A DNA stretch of 38,284 nucleotides from Gammaproteobacteria bacterium (GTDB lineage Bacteria > Pseudomonadota > Gammaproteobacteria > S012-40). This document shows positions 1 to 8,029 of this stretch, piece after piece. Every line of letters begins with the position of its first letter. The stretch's first letter is position 1. Both the position numbers and the translations under genes were made by a program. Location of the stretch: positions 1 to 38,284 of the forward strand of contig JAOUHV010000027.1 in assembly GCA_029884425.1 (NCBI GenBank), written 5' to 3'. Below the pieces are notes generated by a model. The model saw only the letters and a list, made by a program, of their open reading frames with translations, was not told where the DNA came from and made no database searches.

Positions 1-60
1 AACCAAGGCAGCGGCATCATGTTTAAATTCTGTCGTAAAGGTTCGACGCTGTTTTTTCAT
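1..60 (-). CDS. IS3-family transposase OrfA, N-terminal fragment (cut by window edge)
   Basis: Reading leftwards from the ATG at 60-58, the 20 visible residues begin MKKQRRTFTTEFK and continue HDAAALV. This is the typical start of the small helix-turn-helix protein OrfA of IS3-family elements, which binds the element's ends and is fused to the OrfB integrase domain by frameshifting. A GAGG ribosome-binding site lies 6 bases upstream. The rest of the gene is outside the window, so whether the element is intact cannot be judged. Confidence 0.8.
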   Translation of the reverse strand, partial: MKKQRRTFTTEFKHDAAALV

Positions 61-127
61 GGAACACCTCGTTCAGGGTGGCAATTTTACCACCTAAAAT
101 GGTGTCCGGTTTTATTAGACCACTACA
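1..127 (-). mobile_element. End of an IS3-family insertion sequence
   Basis: The stretch holds the start of an OrfA gene and, outside it, a likely terminal inverted repeat at 101-127. Read from the outside inwards the repeat starts TGTAGTGGTCTAATAAAACC and ends in GGACACC, a TG...CA type end usual in the IS3 family. About 67 bases separate this end from the OrfA start codon, a normal distance for the left end. The element sits just downstream of the RND pump terminator, so it probably inserted between transcription units without breaking a gene seen here. The other end and the target duplication lie outside the window. Confidence 0.7.
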
Positions 128-157
128 GTCCAGCCTCCATTGGATTGGCGCTGGGGT

Positions 158-183
158 AAAAAAAGCCCCCGATTAACGGGGGC
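158..183 (-). terminator. Rho-independent terminator of the RND operon
   Basis: On the minus strand a GCCCCCG/CGGGGGC stem (7 bp, loop TTAAT) is followed directly by seven T residues. It lies 22 bases beyond the RND pump stop codon, the classical form and place for an intrinsic terminator. Confidence 0.9.
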
Positions 184-205
184 GAAGGGGGTGGAGCAGG
201 ATTGG

Positions 206-3200
206 TTAGGCTTTTTCCAGTTGTTTGTATTTGAACGCGTAATACATCACCGGAATGATGACCAGTGTCAGCAGCGTTGACACCAGAATGCCGAAGATCA
301 GCGCAATGGCCAGACCGTTGAAGATCGGGTCATCGAGGATAAACAGCGCGCCCAAGATCGCCGCCAGTGCGGTCAGGGTGATGGGCTTGGCGCGCACGGC
401 ACCGGCGCGAATCACCGCGTCCTGGAAGTTGACGCCACGCGCAACTTCCTCGTTGATGAAATCCACCAACAAAATGGAGTTACGCACGATAATCCCTGCC
501 AGTGCGATCATGCCTATCATCGAGGTCGCGGTGAACTGCGCACCCAGCAGTGCATGACCGGGCATGACACCAATCACTGTCAGCGGAATCGGCGCCATGA
601 TGATCAGCGGCACGACGTAGCTGCGGAATTGCGCTACCACCAGCAGGTAGATCAGTATCAGACCTACCGAATAGGCCAGACCCATGTCGCGGAAGGTTTC
701 GTAGGTCACCTGCCATTCGCCATCCCACTTGATGGAGTACTGGTAGGGGTTCTCCGGCTGGTTGATCAGATACTGGGTCAGCTCTTCGCCCATCAAGGCT
801 TTCAGCGGCGTGTCGGCCAACTGGCCAAGGATGTCGAACATGCCGTACAGCGGGCTGTCCAGATTGCCGGCCAGATCGCCAGTGACGAACACCACCGGTA
901 ACAAATCCTTGTGCAGAATGCTGTATTCACGACGGCTGCCGATCACTTCGGCGACTGCCGACAACGGAATCAGCTTGCCGGTTTGCGAGCGAACTTTCAG
1001 CGCCAGCAGTGACTGAATGTCGGCCTTGTCACCTTCGCTGAATTCCAACCGTATCGGCACTGCCGATTTGGTGTGAATCGTACGCAGATTGCTGACATCG
1101 GCACCGCGCAGTGCGGTTGCGATGGCGTCGGTGACGGCTTGCTGGTTCAGACCCAGCAATGCAGCTTTCTGTCTGTCCACCTGGATGACCCACTTGGCGC
1201 TGGGGGATTCGACGCTGTCGTCCACGTCAACGATGTCGGCGGTGTTTTCAAACACCTCGCGAATGGATTTGGCGACTTCAATCTGGCCGTCGTAGTTGAT
1301 GCCGTAGACCTCTGCAACCAACGGTGCCTGTACCGGTGGACCGGGTGGCACTTCGATGACCTTGACGTTGGCCTGATATTTCTTGCCTATCTCAACCAGC
1401 GGGCCGCGCACCGCCATGGCGATGTCGTGGCTCTTGCGCTCACGCAAGGACTTGTCGCGCAGATTGACCTGGATGTCGGCCACATTGGCGCCATCACGCA
1501 GGTAATACTGGCGCACCAGACCGTTGAAGTTGATCGGCGCTGCGGTGCCGACATAGGCCTGATAATCTGTGACTTCGGGCACGGTGCTCAGGTAGTCACC
1601 CAGTTCCTTGATGACCAGCGCGGTTTGCTCCAGCGAGGTGCCTTCGTTCATGTCGACCACGACCTGGAACTCGGACTTGTTATCAAACGGCAGCATTTTG
1701 AGCACCACCAGTTTGAATCCCGCCAAGCTGACCGAGATCACGATCAGGGCAATGACCACGATGGTCAGTTTGTTGCGATTGCTGCGGCCTTCACGGCCAC
1801 GCAGGAAGGGACGTACGCCTTTTTCAAACAGCGCCAGCATGCGTGGATTCACGTCCTGATGCTGAGCATCACCGGCAGCGTGATGTTGCTGGTTTTGCAG
1901 CACTTTCAGCGTCAGCCAGGGAGTGATGATGAAGGCAACCGCCAACGAAATCACCATGCCGATACTGGCGTTGATCGGAATCGGACTCATGTACGGCCCC
2001 ATCAGGCCGGACACGAATGCCATGGGCAGCAGGGCCGCAACCACTGCGAAGGTCGCCAGGATGGTGGGACCACCCACTTCGTCCACTGCCAGCGGAATGG
2101 CTTCGGCCAGGTTCTTTTTACCCATCTGCAGGTGACGGTGAATGTTTTCCACCACCACGATGGCGTCATCCACCAGAATACCGATGGAGAAAATCAGCGC
2201 GAACAACGATACGCGGTTGAGGGTAAAGCCCCACGCCCAGGAGGCGAACAGGGTCAGCGCCAGGGTGACAACGATGGCGGTGCCGACGATAAAGGCTTCA
2301 CGCTTGCCCAGGGTGAACAACACCAGCAACACCACCACGCCCGTGGCGAAGAACAGCTTTTGGATCAGCGTCATCGCCTTGTTGTTGGCGGTGGCGCCGT
2401 AGTTACGGGTTACAGTGACTTCAACGCCTTCAGGGACGAAAATGCCGCGTAACTGGTCAAAGCGCTCAATAACCTGTTCGGCCACTTCAATGGCATTGGT
2501 GCCGGGTTTTTTGGCAATGGCGACGGTGACGGCGGGGTAAATGCCCTGGCCATCAATGGCCTTGTCCGCCGCCGCTGGGCCGGTGCCAAACCAGACGTAT
2601 TGCTCGGGCTGGTCGGCTTCGTGGCGTACGGTAGCCACGTCGCGCAGATACACTGGCGCGCCGTTGGACAGGCCGACGATCAGGTTGTTGATTTCATTGG
2701 CTTCGGACAGGAAAGTGCCTGCCTGGATGGTGATTTCCTGATTATCGCGTACCACTTCGCCGGCATTTTCCGAAGCATTGGCCGCCAGCAGGGTTTGTTT
2801 GATCTGCTGGATGTCGATGTTGTAGCCGGACAGACGCTGCGGATCGAGCAGCACATGCACTACCTGATCGGCACCGCCGATGGTGTAGATGTCACGGGTG
2901 CCGGGCACGCGCTTGAGTTCGGACTCGATGGTGTGGGCCACTTTCTGCAAATCAAACGCGCCACGGCTTTCGTCTTTGGTCCACAATGTCAGGCTGACCA
3001 CGGGCACGTCATCAATGCCCATGGGCTTGATGATGGGCTTGCCTACGCCCAGGTTGGGCGAAATCCAGTCCTCGTTGGACAGGATATTGTTGTACAGCTT
3101 GACGATGGAACGGGTGCGATCCTGGCCGACTTCGAACTGCACAGTCAGCACCGACATGCCGGGGCGAGACACAGAATAAACGTGTTCAATGCCGGCAATT

Positions 3201-3442
3201 TCTGACAACACCTGTTCGGCCGGTGTGGATACCAGTGCTTCCACTTCCTTGGCGGTGGCACCGGGGAAGGGGATGAACACGTTGGCGAAGGTGACGTCGA
3301 TTTGCGGTTCTTCTTCGCGCGGGGTGACCAATACGGCGAAAATGCCCAGCAGCAGGCCAACCAGCGCCAATAGCGGGGTGATTTCCGACTTGAGAAACTT
3401 TTTGGCAACGCTGCCAGAAAAGCCGAGTTTGTCGTTACTCAT
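206..3442 (-). CDS. RND-family efflux transporter, inner-membrane permease subunit
   Basis: This 1078-residue protein has the size and layout of an RND (AcrB/HAE-1 type) proton-driven exporter. It has an N-terminal membrane helix, a large periplasmic loop, a block of helices from about residue 360, a second periplasmic loop, and a final helix block. The fourth-helix proton-relay motif ILVDDAIVVVEN has both aspartates (D425, D426). The matching late helix reads GIIVRNSILLVDF, with Arg where AcrB has the relay Lys. It starts at an ATG overlapping the membrane-fusion gene stop by one base (TAATG), with GGAGG just upstream, so the two are translated together. No outer-membrane TolC partner is in this operon. 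The substrate cannot be told from sequence; organic compounds are as possible as metals. Confidence 0.93.
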   Translation of the reverse strand: MSNDKLGFSGSVAKKFLKSEITPLLALVGLLLGIFAVLVTPREEEPQIDVTFANVFIPFPGATAKEVEALVSTPAEQVLSEIAGIEHVYSVSRPGMSVLTVQFEVGQDRTRSIVKLYNNILSNEDWISPNLGVGKPIIKPMGIDDVPVVSLTLWTKDESRGAFDLQKVAHTIESELKRVPGTRDIYTIGGADQVVHVLLDPQRLSGYNIDIQQIKQTLLAANASENAGEVVRDNQEITIQAGTFLSEANEINNLIVGLSNGAPVYLRDVATVRHEADQPEQYVWFGTGPAAADKAIDGQGIYPAVTVAIAKKPGTNAIEVAEQVIERFDQLRGIFVPEGVEVTVTRNYGATANNKAMTLIQKLFFATGVVVLLVLFTLGKREAFIVGTAIVVTLALTLFASWAWGFTLNRVSLFALIFSIGILVDDAIVVVENIHRHLQMGKKNLAEAIPLAVDEVGGPTILATFAVVAALLPMAFVSGLMGPYMSPIPINASIGMVISLAVAFIITPWLTLKVLQNQQHHAAGDAQHQDVNPRMLALFEKGVRPFLRGREGRSNRNKLTIVVIALIVISVSLAGFKLVVLKMLPFDNKSEFQVVVDMNEGTSLEQTALVIKELGDYLSTVPEVTDYQAYVGTAAPINFNGLVRQYYLRDGANVADIQVNLRDKSLRERKSHDIAMAVRGPLVEIGKKYQANVKVIEVPPGPPVQAPLVAEVYGINYDGQIEVAKSIREVFENTADIVDVDDSVESPSAKWVIQVDRQKAALLGLNQQAVTDAIATALRGADVSNLRTIHTKSAVPIRLEFSEGDKADIQSLLALKVRSQTGKLIPLSAVAEVIGSRREYSILHKDLLPVVFVTGDLAGNLDSPLYGMFDILGQLADTPLKALMGEELTQYLINQPENPYQYSIKWDGEWQVTYETFRDMGLAYSVGLILIYLLVVAQFRSYVVPLIIMAPIPLTVIGVMPGHALLGAQFTATSMIGMIALAGIIVRNSILLVDFINEEVARGVNFQDAVIRAGAVRAKPITLTALAAILGALFILDDPIFNGLAIALIFGILVSTLLTLVIIPVMYYAFKYKQLEKA

Positions 3443-4479
3443 TACTTACCTCCGGCCTGAGACTTTAACTGCACGCCTGCTTGTACGGGGTCCAGAGCGA
3501 TGGTTTCACCGGCGCGCAGACCTGACAGAATTTCAATGAGATCGTTTTTGCGGTTGCCCAGGCGCACCTGGCGCATGCTGATCTTACCGTCGGCGGCAAT
3601 CACGTAGATTGCGCTGACTTCGCTGCGGTGGAACGCAGCTTGGGCGGGAACCAGCAGGGCTTGTTCTTCAGCCACGGTGAACGAGGCTTTCACCAACATG
3701 CCGGGGAAAATCTGCTCGGTGTTTTCCGGCAAATCCAGACGCACACGGAAGGTGTGGTGGGCGGCATCGGCAATGGGGTAAATGGTCAGTTTGGCGGCAT
3801 CAATGCGACGACCGTCCGGCAAAATGATGCTGGCTTTCTTGTGCTGGCGCACGGCGTTGATGAAGGCTTGTGGCACTTGTACATTGACGCGCAATTTGTT
3901 CATGGCCAAGCCGCTCATGATGGGTTTGCCGGGGCTGGCCATTTCGCCCACCTCAATGAGACGCTCGGTGACAATGCCGGAATAGGGCGCGCGGATCGCG
4001 GTGTTGCCGACTTGTTCGTTGGCTTCGGTGACCTGGGCTTCAGCAGCGTTGACGTTGGCTTCGGCGGCGTTCAGTCGTGCCTGGGCCTGATCCAGCATGG
4101 CCACGGAAATCAGTCCCTGGTTGGCCAGATCCTTTTTGCGGTCGAAATCCAGACGAGCATCCTTGGCTTCGGCTCGGGCAGATTGCAGCGCGGCATTGGC
4201 TTTGCTCAGGCCGGCTTTGTATTCCTTGTCGCGGACGTAGGCGATGATTTGATTTTTTTCCACGAAATCATCCACATCCACCTTGATGGCGGTGACGCGG
4301 CCGGAAACTTCAGAGGAAATGGTCGCCCGATTGACGGCCTCTACCACGCCATCCAACAGCTGTTCTTTGGTGTGTAGCTGGTATTGCGCCTTGTGGCTAA
4401 GCAGCGCGCCATTTTCGGCAGCTTGCGCCGAACCCAGGCCAATCAAGAGAAATAGTCCAAAAATCAGTTGGTTGTGCAT
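3442..4479 (-). CDS. RND efflux membrane-fusion (periplasmic adaptor) protein
   Basis: A 345-residue HlyD/AcrA-type adaptor linking the inner-membrane pump to an outer-membrane channel. It has a signal peptide (MHNQLIFGLFLLIGLGSAQA), a first half-lipoyl strand with VSGRVTAIKVDVDDFVEKNQ, a long coiled-coil hairpin rich in Ala, Glu and Asn repeats (about residues 80-155), the returning lipoyl half with IRAPYSGIVTERLIEVGEM, then beta-barrel domains. I chose the ATG at 4479 because it has TGAGG 9 bases upstream. An in-frame ATG at 4494 adds five residues but lacks a clear ribosome-binding site. The gene is the first of the pair with the pump and has its own promoter. Confidence 0.88.
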   Translation of the reverse strand: MHNQLIFGLFLLIGLGSAQAAENGALLSHKAQYQLHTKEQLLDGVVEAVNRATISSEVSGRVTAIKVDVDDFVEKNQIIAYVRDKEYKAGLSKANAALQSARAEAKDARLDFDRKKDLANQGLISVAMLDQAQARLNAAEANVNAAEAQVTEANEQVGNTAIRAPYSGIVTERLIEVGEMASPGKPIMSGLAMNKLRVNVQVPQAFINAVRQHKKASIILPDGRRIDAAKLTIYPIADAAHHTFRVRLDLPENTEQIFPGMLVKASFTVAEEQALLVPAQAAFHRSEVSAIYVIAADGKISMRQVRLGNRKNDLIEILSGLRAGETIALDPVQAGVQLKSQAGGK

Positions 4480-4533
4480 TGGTATGTGCCTCATGTGTAA
4501 GCTAAATTCACTGATGGACGGGGGCCATTAGTG

Positions 4534-4582
4534 AATATTAGAGTTTGCTAATGTGCATAGAATATAGCTAATCTCTAATATT
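4534..4582. repeat. Operator-like inverted repeat in the RND promoter
   Basis: AATATTAGAG at 4534-4543 is repeated exactly in inverse as CTCTAATATT at 4573-4582. A smaller dyad ATTAG-N6-CTAAT lies at 4537-4552, and two further CTAAT copies lie at 4568-4572 and 4575-4579. One arm falls in the promoter spacer and the other just past the expected transcription start, as in repressor operators. The same ATATTAGAG sequence recurs upstream of the SulP gene. Which regulator binds is unknown; none is encoded next to it. Confidence 0.5.
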
Positions 4583-4587
4583 ATCAA
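4559..4587 (-). promoter_or_regulatory. Sigma-70-type promoter for the membrane-fusion/RND operon
   Basis: On the minus strand TTGATA (4587-4582) and TATTCT (4564-4559) are separated by exactly 17 bases, matching five and four of six consensus positions. Transcription would start near 4552, giving a leader of roughly 60-75 bases. This implies the pump is expressed separately from the upstream GGDEF/EAL gene. Confidence 0.55.
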
Positions 4588-4637
4588 GTGTTCAATTTGT
4601 GGGCGATTGACGCTGACCAGGGTGATTCGGCGCAGGG

Positions 4638-7600
4638 CTAGAAGCTTTTGTCTGGTTTGTATTGGGTGATATAGCTGAGGAAACGGTTCAACGGCATAGG
4701 TCGCGCCAGGACGTAGCCTTGGGCGGTGTCGGCGCCGCTTTGCTTCAGGAAACTGACGTGGTTGAGGGTTTCGGTGCCTTCGGCCACCACTTCCAGGCCG
4801 AGGATTTTGGCCATGGCGATGATGGCCTGGCACAGGGCGGCATCGTCCTTGTTCTGCAACACATCCAGCACGAAGGCTTTGTCGATTTTCAGCGCGTCGA
4901 AGGGGAAGCGTTTGAGGTAGCCCAGCGACGAGTATCCGGTACCAAAATCGTCCAGCGCCAGGCGTATGCCCAATTGTTTGATCTGGAACAGCAGGTTGAG
5001 CGTGCCCTGGATGTTTTCCAGCAACAGTCGCTCGGTGATTTCCATTTCCAGCAGGTGGCCAGGCAGGCGGCTGTGGTGCAGGGCTTGTTCAAGATGCATG
5101 AGGCAGTTTTCGTCATGCAGCTGACGTGGTGAAAAATTCACTGAAACGCGAATGGGGTGCGGATACAGGTCTTGCCATTTGGTGGCGGCCTGGCAGGCCT
5201 GATCGAGTACCCACTGGCCGATGGGCTGGATCAGACCGGTGTCTTCGGCCAGTGGAATGAATTCGTCGGGGCTGATCTGGCCCAGTTCGTCATCACGCCA
5301 GCGCAGCAGTGCTTCGGCACCGATGATACGTTGATCTTGCAGGCTGATTTGCGGCTGGAAGTACAGTTCCAGTTCATTTTGGGCAATGGCATGGCGCAGG
5401 CGTGATTCCAGTTGCAGGCGGCGGCTGGCCTTTTCACTCATTTTCTGATCAAAAAATGCGTAGGTATTGCGGCCTTTTTCCTTGGCTTTGTACATGGCGG
5501 TATCGGCATAGGCCAGCAGGGTTTGCGGACTATCGCTGTCATCGGGATAGCCGCTGATGCCTATGCTGGCGGCGATGTGCAGCTTGAGTTCGCCGATGTG
5601 GAACGTCGGGCGCAGGCTGGATAACACTTTACGCACCACGGCTTTGGCTTGTCGGAGTTCAGGCAGATCTTGCAGGATGATGAGAAATTCGTCGCCGCCA
5701 AGGCGAGCAACAGTATCTATTGAACGCACGCTTTTGCGCAGTCGATTGGCGACTTCGATCAGCATCTCATCGCCGATGGCATGGCCGAGTGTGTCGTTGA
5801 CGTGCTTGAACAAATCCAGATCGATGAACAGCATCGCCATGGAGGTCTGGTTGCGTTTGGCGCTGTTGATTGCAGTGTCGATGCTGTCCATCGCTGCCTG
5901 GCGGTTGGGCAATTCGGTCAGGCTGTCGTAGTTGGCCTGGTAGTTGAGTCGGGCTTCGGCGATTTCGCGATCGGTGATGTCGTTGACCAGTGAGGCAACG
6001 CCGATGACTTGATCATTTTCGTCGGTGAGCACGGAGTTGTACCACTCGCAAATGATGATGTGACCATCTTTGGCGAGATTGTGCCGAGTGGTCTGAAAGC
6101 CGCGTTGCTGGCTCATCAGCTCATCCCAGGCATTCTGGATATTTTGTTGTTCATTCGCAGGTACCAGTATTGCGCCAGATTTGAGCAATACTTCGTTGCG
6201 CCGATAGCCAAAGATTTTTTCTGCTGCATGATTCCACTGGGTGATGCGAAATTGGGTGTCGAATTCAATCACGCCCAACGGCGTGCGTTGGACATGCAGC
6301 GCCAGGCGTTGTTGTGATTGGGTAAGTTGATCATTAATGGCGCGCAGATGTCGATCCATTTCAATGTGGCGACTGACGTCGTAGGCGATGCCTTCGGTGC
6401 CAATGGGTTCGCCACGCACGTTAAAAATAGTGCTTTCACTGATTTCCAGTTGGTGGGGTTTGCCATGAGCATCGTTGATTTCCAGTTCGCTGTTACTGGT
6501 ATTGTCGCCGGTAGGTTGATGCAGCAAAGCGAACGCTTTGGGTGCAAGCAGTAAAAACTGTTCTGGCTGGAAACCCAGCACGCGTTCCACCGAGGCGCTC
6601 ACGTACTGATATTCGCCCTGCAGATCACGAGTATAGAAAAACAGATCACCTTTGATGTTTTCCACCAGATTGCGATATTTCTGCTCGTTCTGGCGAACGC
6701 TGTTGAGCAGTTGTCGGTGCAAGGTAATGTCGTGACTGACGTGAATGATGCCGGGCACAGTCGCACCAATCGGCGTGAGCATAAACTCATGCCAGGTGTC
6801 GTTGTCGTAGGGCATCTCAAAACCGCGCAGTTCTTCCTGATTGCGGATGTGCTGACAGAGTGGGCATTGCTGTTCGCCAATATCGTGGGGATGAAACAGC
6901 GGGTGACAATGTTTGCCCAGCATGTCGTTGATGGCCAGACCGCTCATTTGACTGGCGGCGGGGTTGGCGCTGAGTATGGTGCCATTCGGTGCCAGCAGTA
7001 ATACGGGCATGGGGATGGCGTGGAAGCTGTTAGCCTCGTTGCTCATCAGCGTGTAGGGTTTGGTCAGTGACGCCAGAATCAATGCATCGAATACCAGCCA
7101 GAACGAAATGAATTTAAACACATGGCCAATGACGTTGAACGACGCATGCAGGGTTTCATCGGCGCTAAAGGTAATTTCTGCCGCGATGGTGAATAAAATC
7201 GCCGCCAACATTTGCCGCAGTAAAGTGCGATCCAGCAACACCCTGCGTGACCAGGTGAACCACAGTGCGATCAGCAAGATCGCAATAATGACGTATTGGC
7301 CATAAATTTTCGTCGGGGTTAGACCATACTCAAGTGAGTAGGTGGCTGGAAACTGGCCGTTGAATATCATCGCAGTCACCGCGACGGTGTATCCGGCCAT
7401 CAGCAGATTCAGCCGCCAGGCCGGGACGGCGCGAGACAGGAAAAATACTGCGGACAGCAGGGTGATGGCCTCAAGCAGGCGAGTGGCCATCCAGAGTTGG
7501 GCGCTGGTGTCGACGCTGGGCGGGGTGATGATGGTAACACCGGGGTAGGTGAAGGTGTGCAGCAGACCCAGCAAGCCTACCCAGAAATAGCCGCTGCCTA

Positions 7601-7820
7601 GCACTAGCAGATAGTGGTTGCGGGTAAAGCGGAAGCCTTGCCAGGCCACCACGGCCATGATCAGCGAGACAAGGATGGTAAACAGCTCCGCCAGGCTGTG
7701 AAAGAGCGCGAAGCCAAAATGATCGCTGTACAGCAAAATAGCCAGCAACAAGGTAAAAATACCAAGTCGTTCGACAACATGCCTGGATGAGTCGGCATGG
7801 GTTTGGCTGAGTTTGCGCAT
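4638..7820 (-). CDS. Membrane sensor with MASE3, three PAS, GGDEF and EAL domains (c-di-GMP turnover)
   Basis: This 1060-residue signalling protein starts with a seven-to-eight-helix membrane sensor (about residues 15-255) that resembles MASE3. Three PAS domains follow (about 265-375, 380-495, 505-625); the first contains an HxCPLC-type cysteine stretch. The GGDEF domain has an intact GGDEF motif (708-712) and an RSID inhibitory site at 699-702 for product feedback. The EAL domain has an intact EAL motif (836-838), DDFGTGYSSL and VAEGTET. Both synthesis and breakdown of cyclic di-GMP are therefore possible; which dominates cannot be told. It lies 158 bases upstream of the membrane-fusion gene in the same direction. 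The signal sensed by MASE3 is not known. Confidence 0.93.
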   Translation of the reverse strand: MRKLSQTHADSSRHVVERLGIFTLLLAILLYSDHFGFALFHSLAELFTILVSLIMAVVAWQGFRFTRNHYLLVLGSGYFWVGLLGLLHTFTYPGVTIITPPSVDTSAQLWMATRLLEAITLLSAVFFLSRAVPAWRLNLLMAGYTVAVTAMIFNGQFPATYSLEYGLTPTKIYGQYVIIAILLIALWFTWSRRVLLDRTLLRQMLAAILFTIAAEITFSADETLHASFNVIGHVFKFISFWLVFDALILASLTKPYTLMSNEANSFHAIPMPVLLLAPNGTILSANPAASQMSGLAINDMLGKHCHPLFHPHDIGEQQCPLCQHIRNQEELRGFEMPYDNDTWHEFMLTPIGATVPGIIHVSHDITLHRQLLNSVRQNEQKYRNLVENIKGDLFFYTRDLQGEYQYVSASVERVLGFQPEQFLLLAPKAFALLHQPTGDNTSNSELEINDAHGKPHQLEISESTIFNVRGEPIGTEGIAYDVSRHIEMDRHLRAINDQLTQSQQRLALHVQRTPLGVIEFDTQFRITQWNHAAEKIFGYRRNEVLLKSGAILVPANEQQNIQNAWDELMSQQRGFQTTRHNLAKDGHIIICEWYNSVLTDENDQVIGVASLVNDITDREIAEARLNYQANYDSLTELPNRQAAMDSIDTAINSAKRNQTSMAMLFIDLDLFKHVNDTLGHAIGDEMLIEVANRLRKSVRSIDTVARLGGDEFLIILQDLPELRQAKAVVRKVLSSLRPTFHIGELKLHIAASIGISGYPDDSDSPQTLLAYADTAMYKAKEKGRNTYAFFDQKMSEKASRRLQLESRLRHAIAQNELELYFQPQISLQDQRIIGAEALLRWRDDELGQISPDEFIPLAEDTGLIQPIGQWVLDQACQAATKWQDLYPHPIRVSVNFSPRQLHDENCLMHLEQALHHSRLPGHLLEMEITERLLLENIQGTLNLLFQIKQLGIRLALDDFGTGYSSLGYLKRFPFDALKIDKAFVLDVLQNKDDAALCQAIIAMAKILGLEVVAEGTETLNHVSFLKQSGADTAQGYVLARPMPLNRFLSYITQYKPDKSF

Positions 7821-7996
7821 GAGAGCCTGCGGGCGGTGGATATCTTTAATTTATAGCGGTCATCGGTCGATGGTATTGAGTGAGCGCCGGACACGCCGAT
7901 CAGTTTGTTGATTACGCTATATTTTTGTGAGTATTGTGACGCTGCAGACAGATTCTGCTGCAGGTGTCGGCTGGAAAATGAAGTGCTCATAGTTTA

Positions 7997-8020
7997 GTAT
8001 ATAAATATTCTCTAATATAC
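7997..8020. promoter_or_regulatory. AT-rich dyad upstream of SulP, sharing the ATATTAGAG element
   Basis: GTATAT (7997-8002) and ATATAC (8015-8020) form a perfect dyad around AAATATTCTCTA. Inside it, TCTCTAATAT is identical to bases 4572-4581 in the RND promoter. TAATAT at 8013-8018 could be the -10 box of the SulP gene, though no good -35 box is seen. It lies within the 209-base gap between two divergent genes. Confidence 0.4.
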
Positions 8021-8029
8021 AAGGGTGAT

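Noticed and set aside
1073-2452. Long plus-strand open frame (459 codons) opposite the RND gene
   Set aside because: It is rich in His, Gln and Asp with no domain, and lies wholly antisense to a strongly conserved pump; it is a product of the codon pattern of the real gene.
7930-7975. CTGCAG-containing imperfect dyad upstream of SulP
   Set aside because: CTGCAG is self-complementary and the rest of the dyad is imperfect, so the pattern could be chance.
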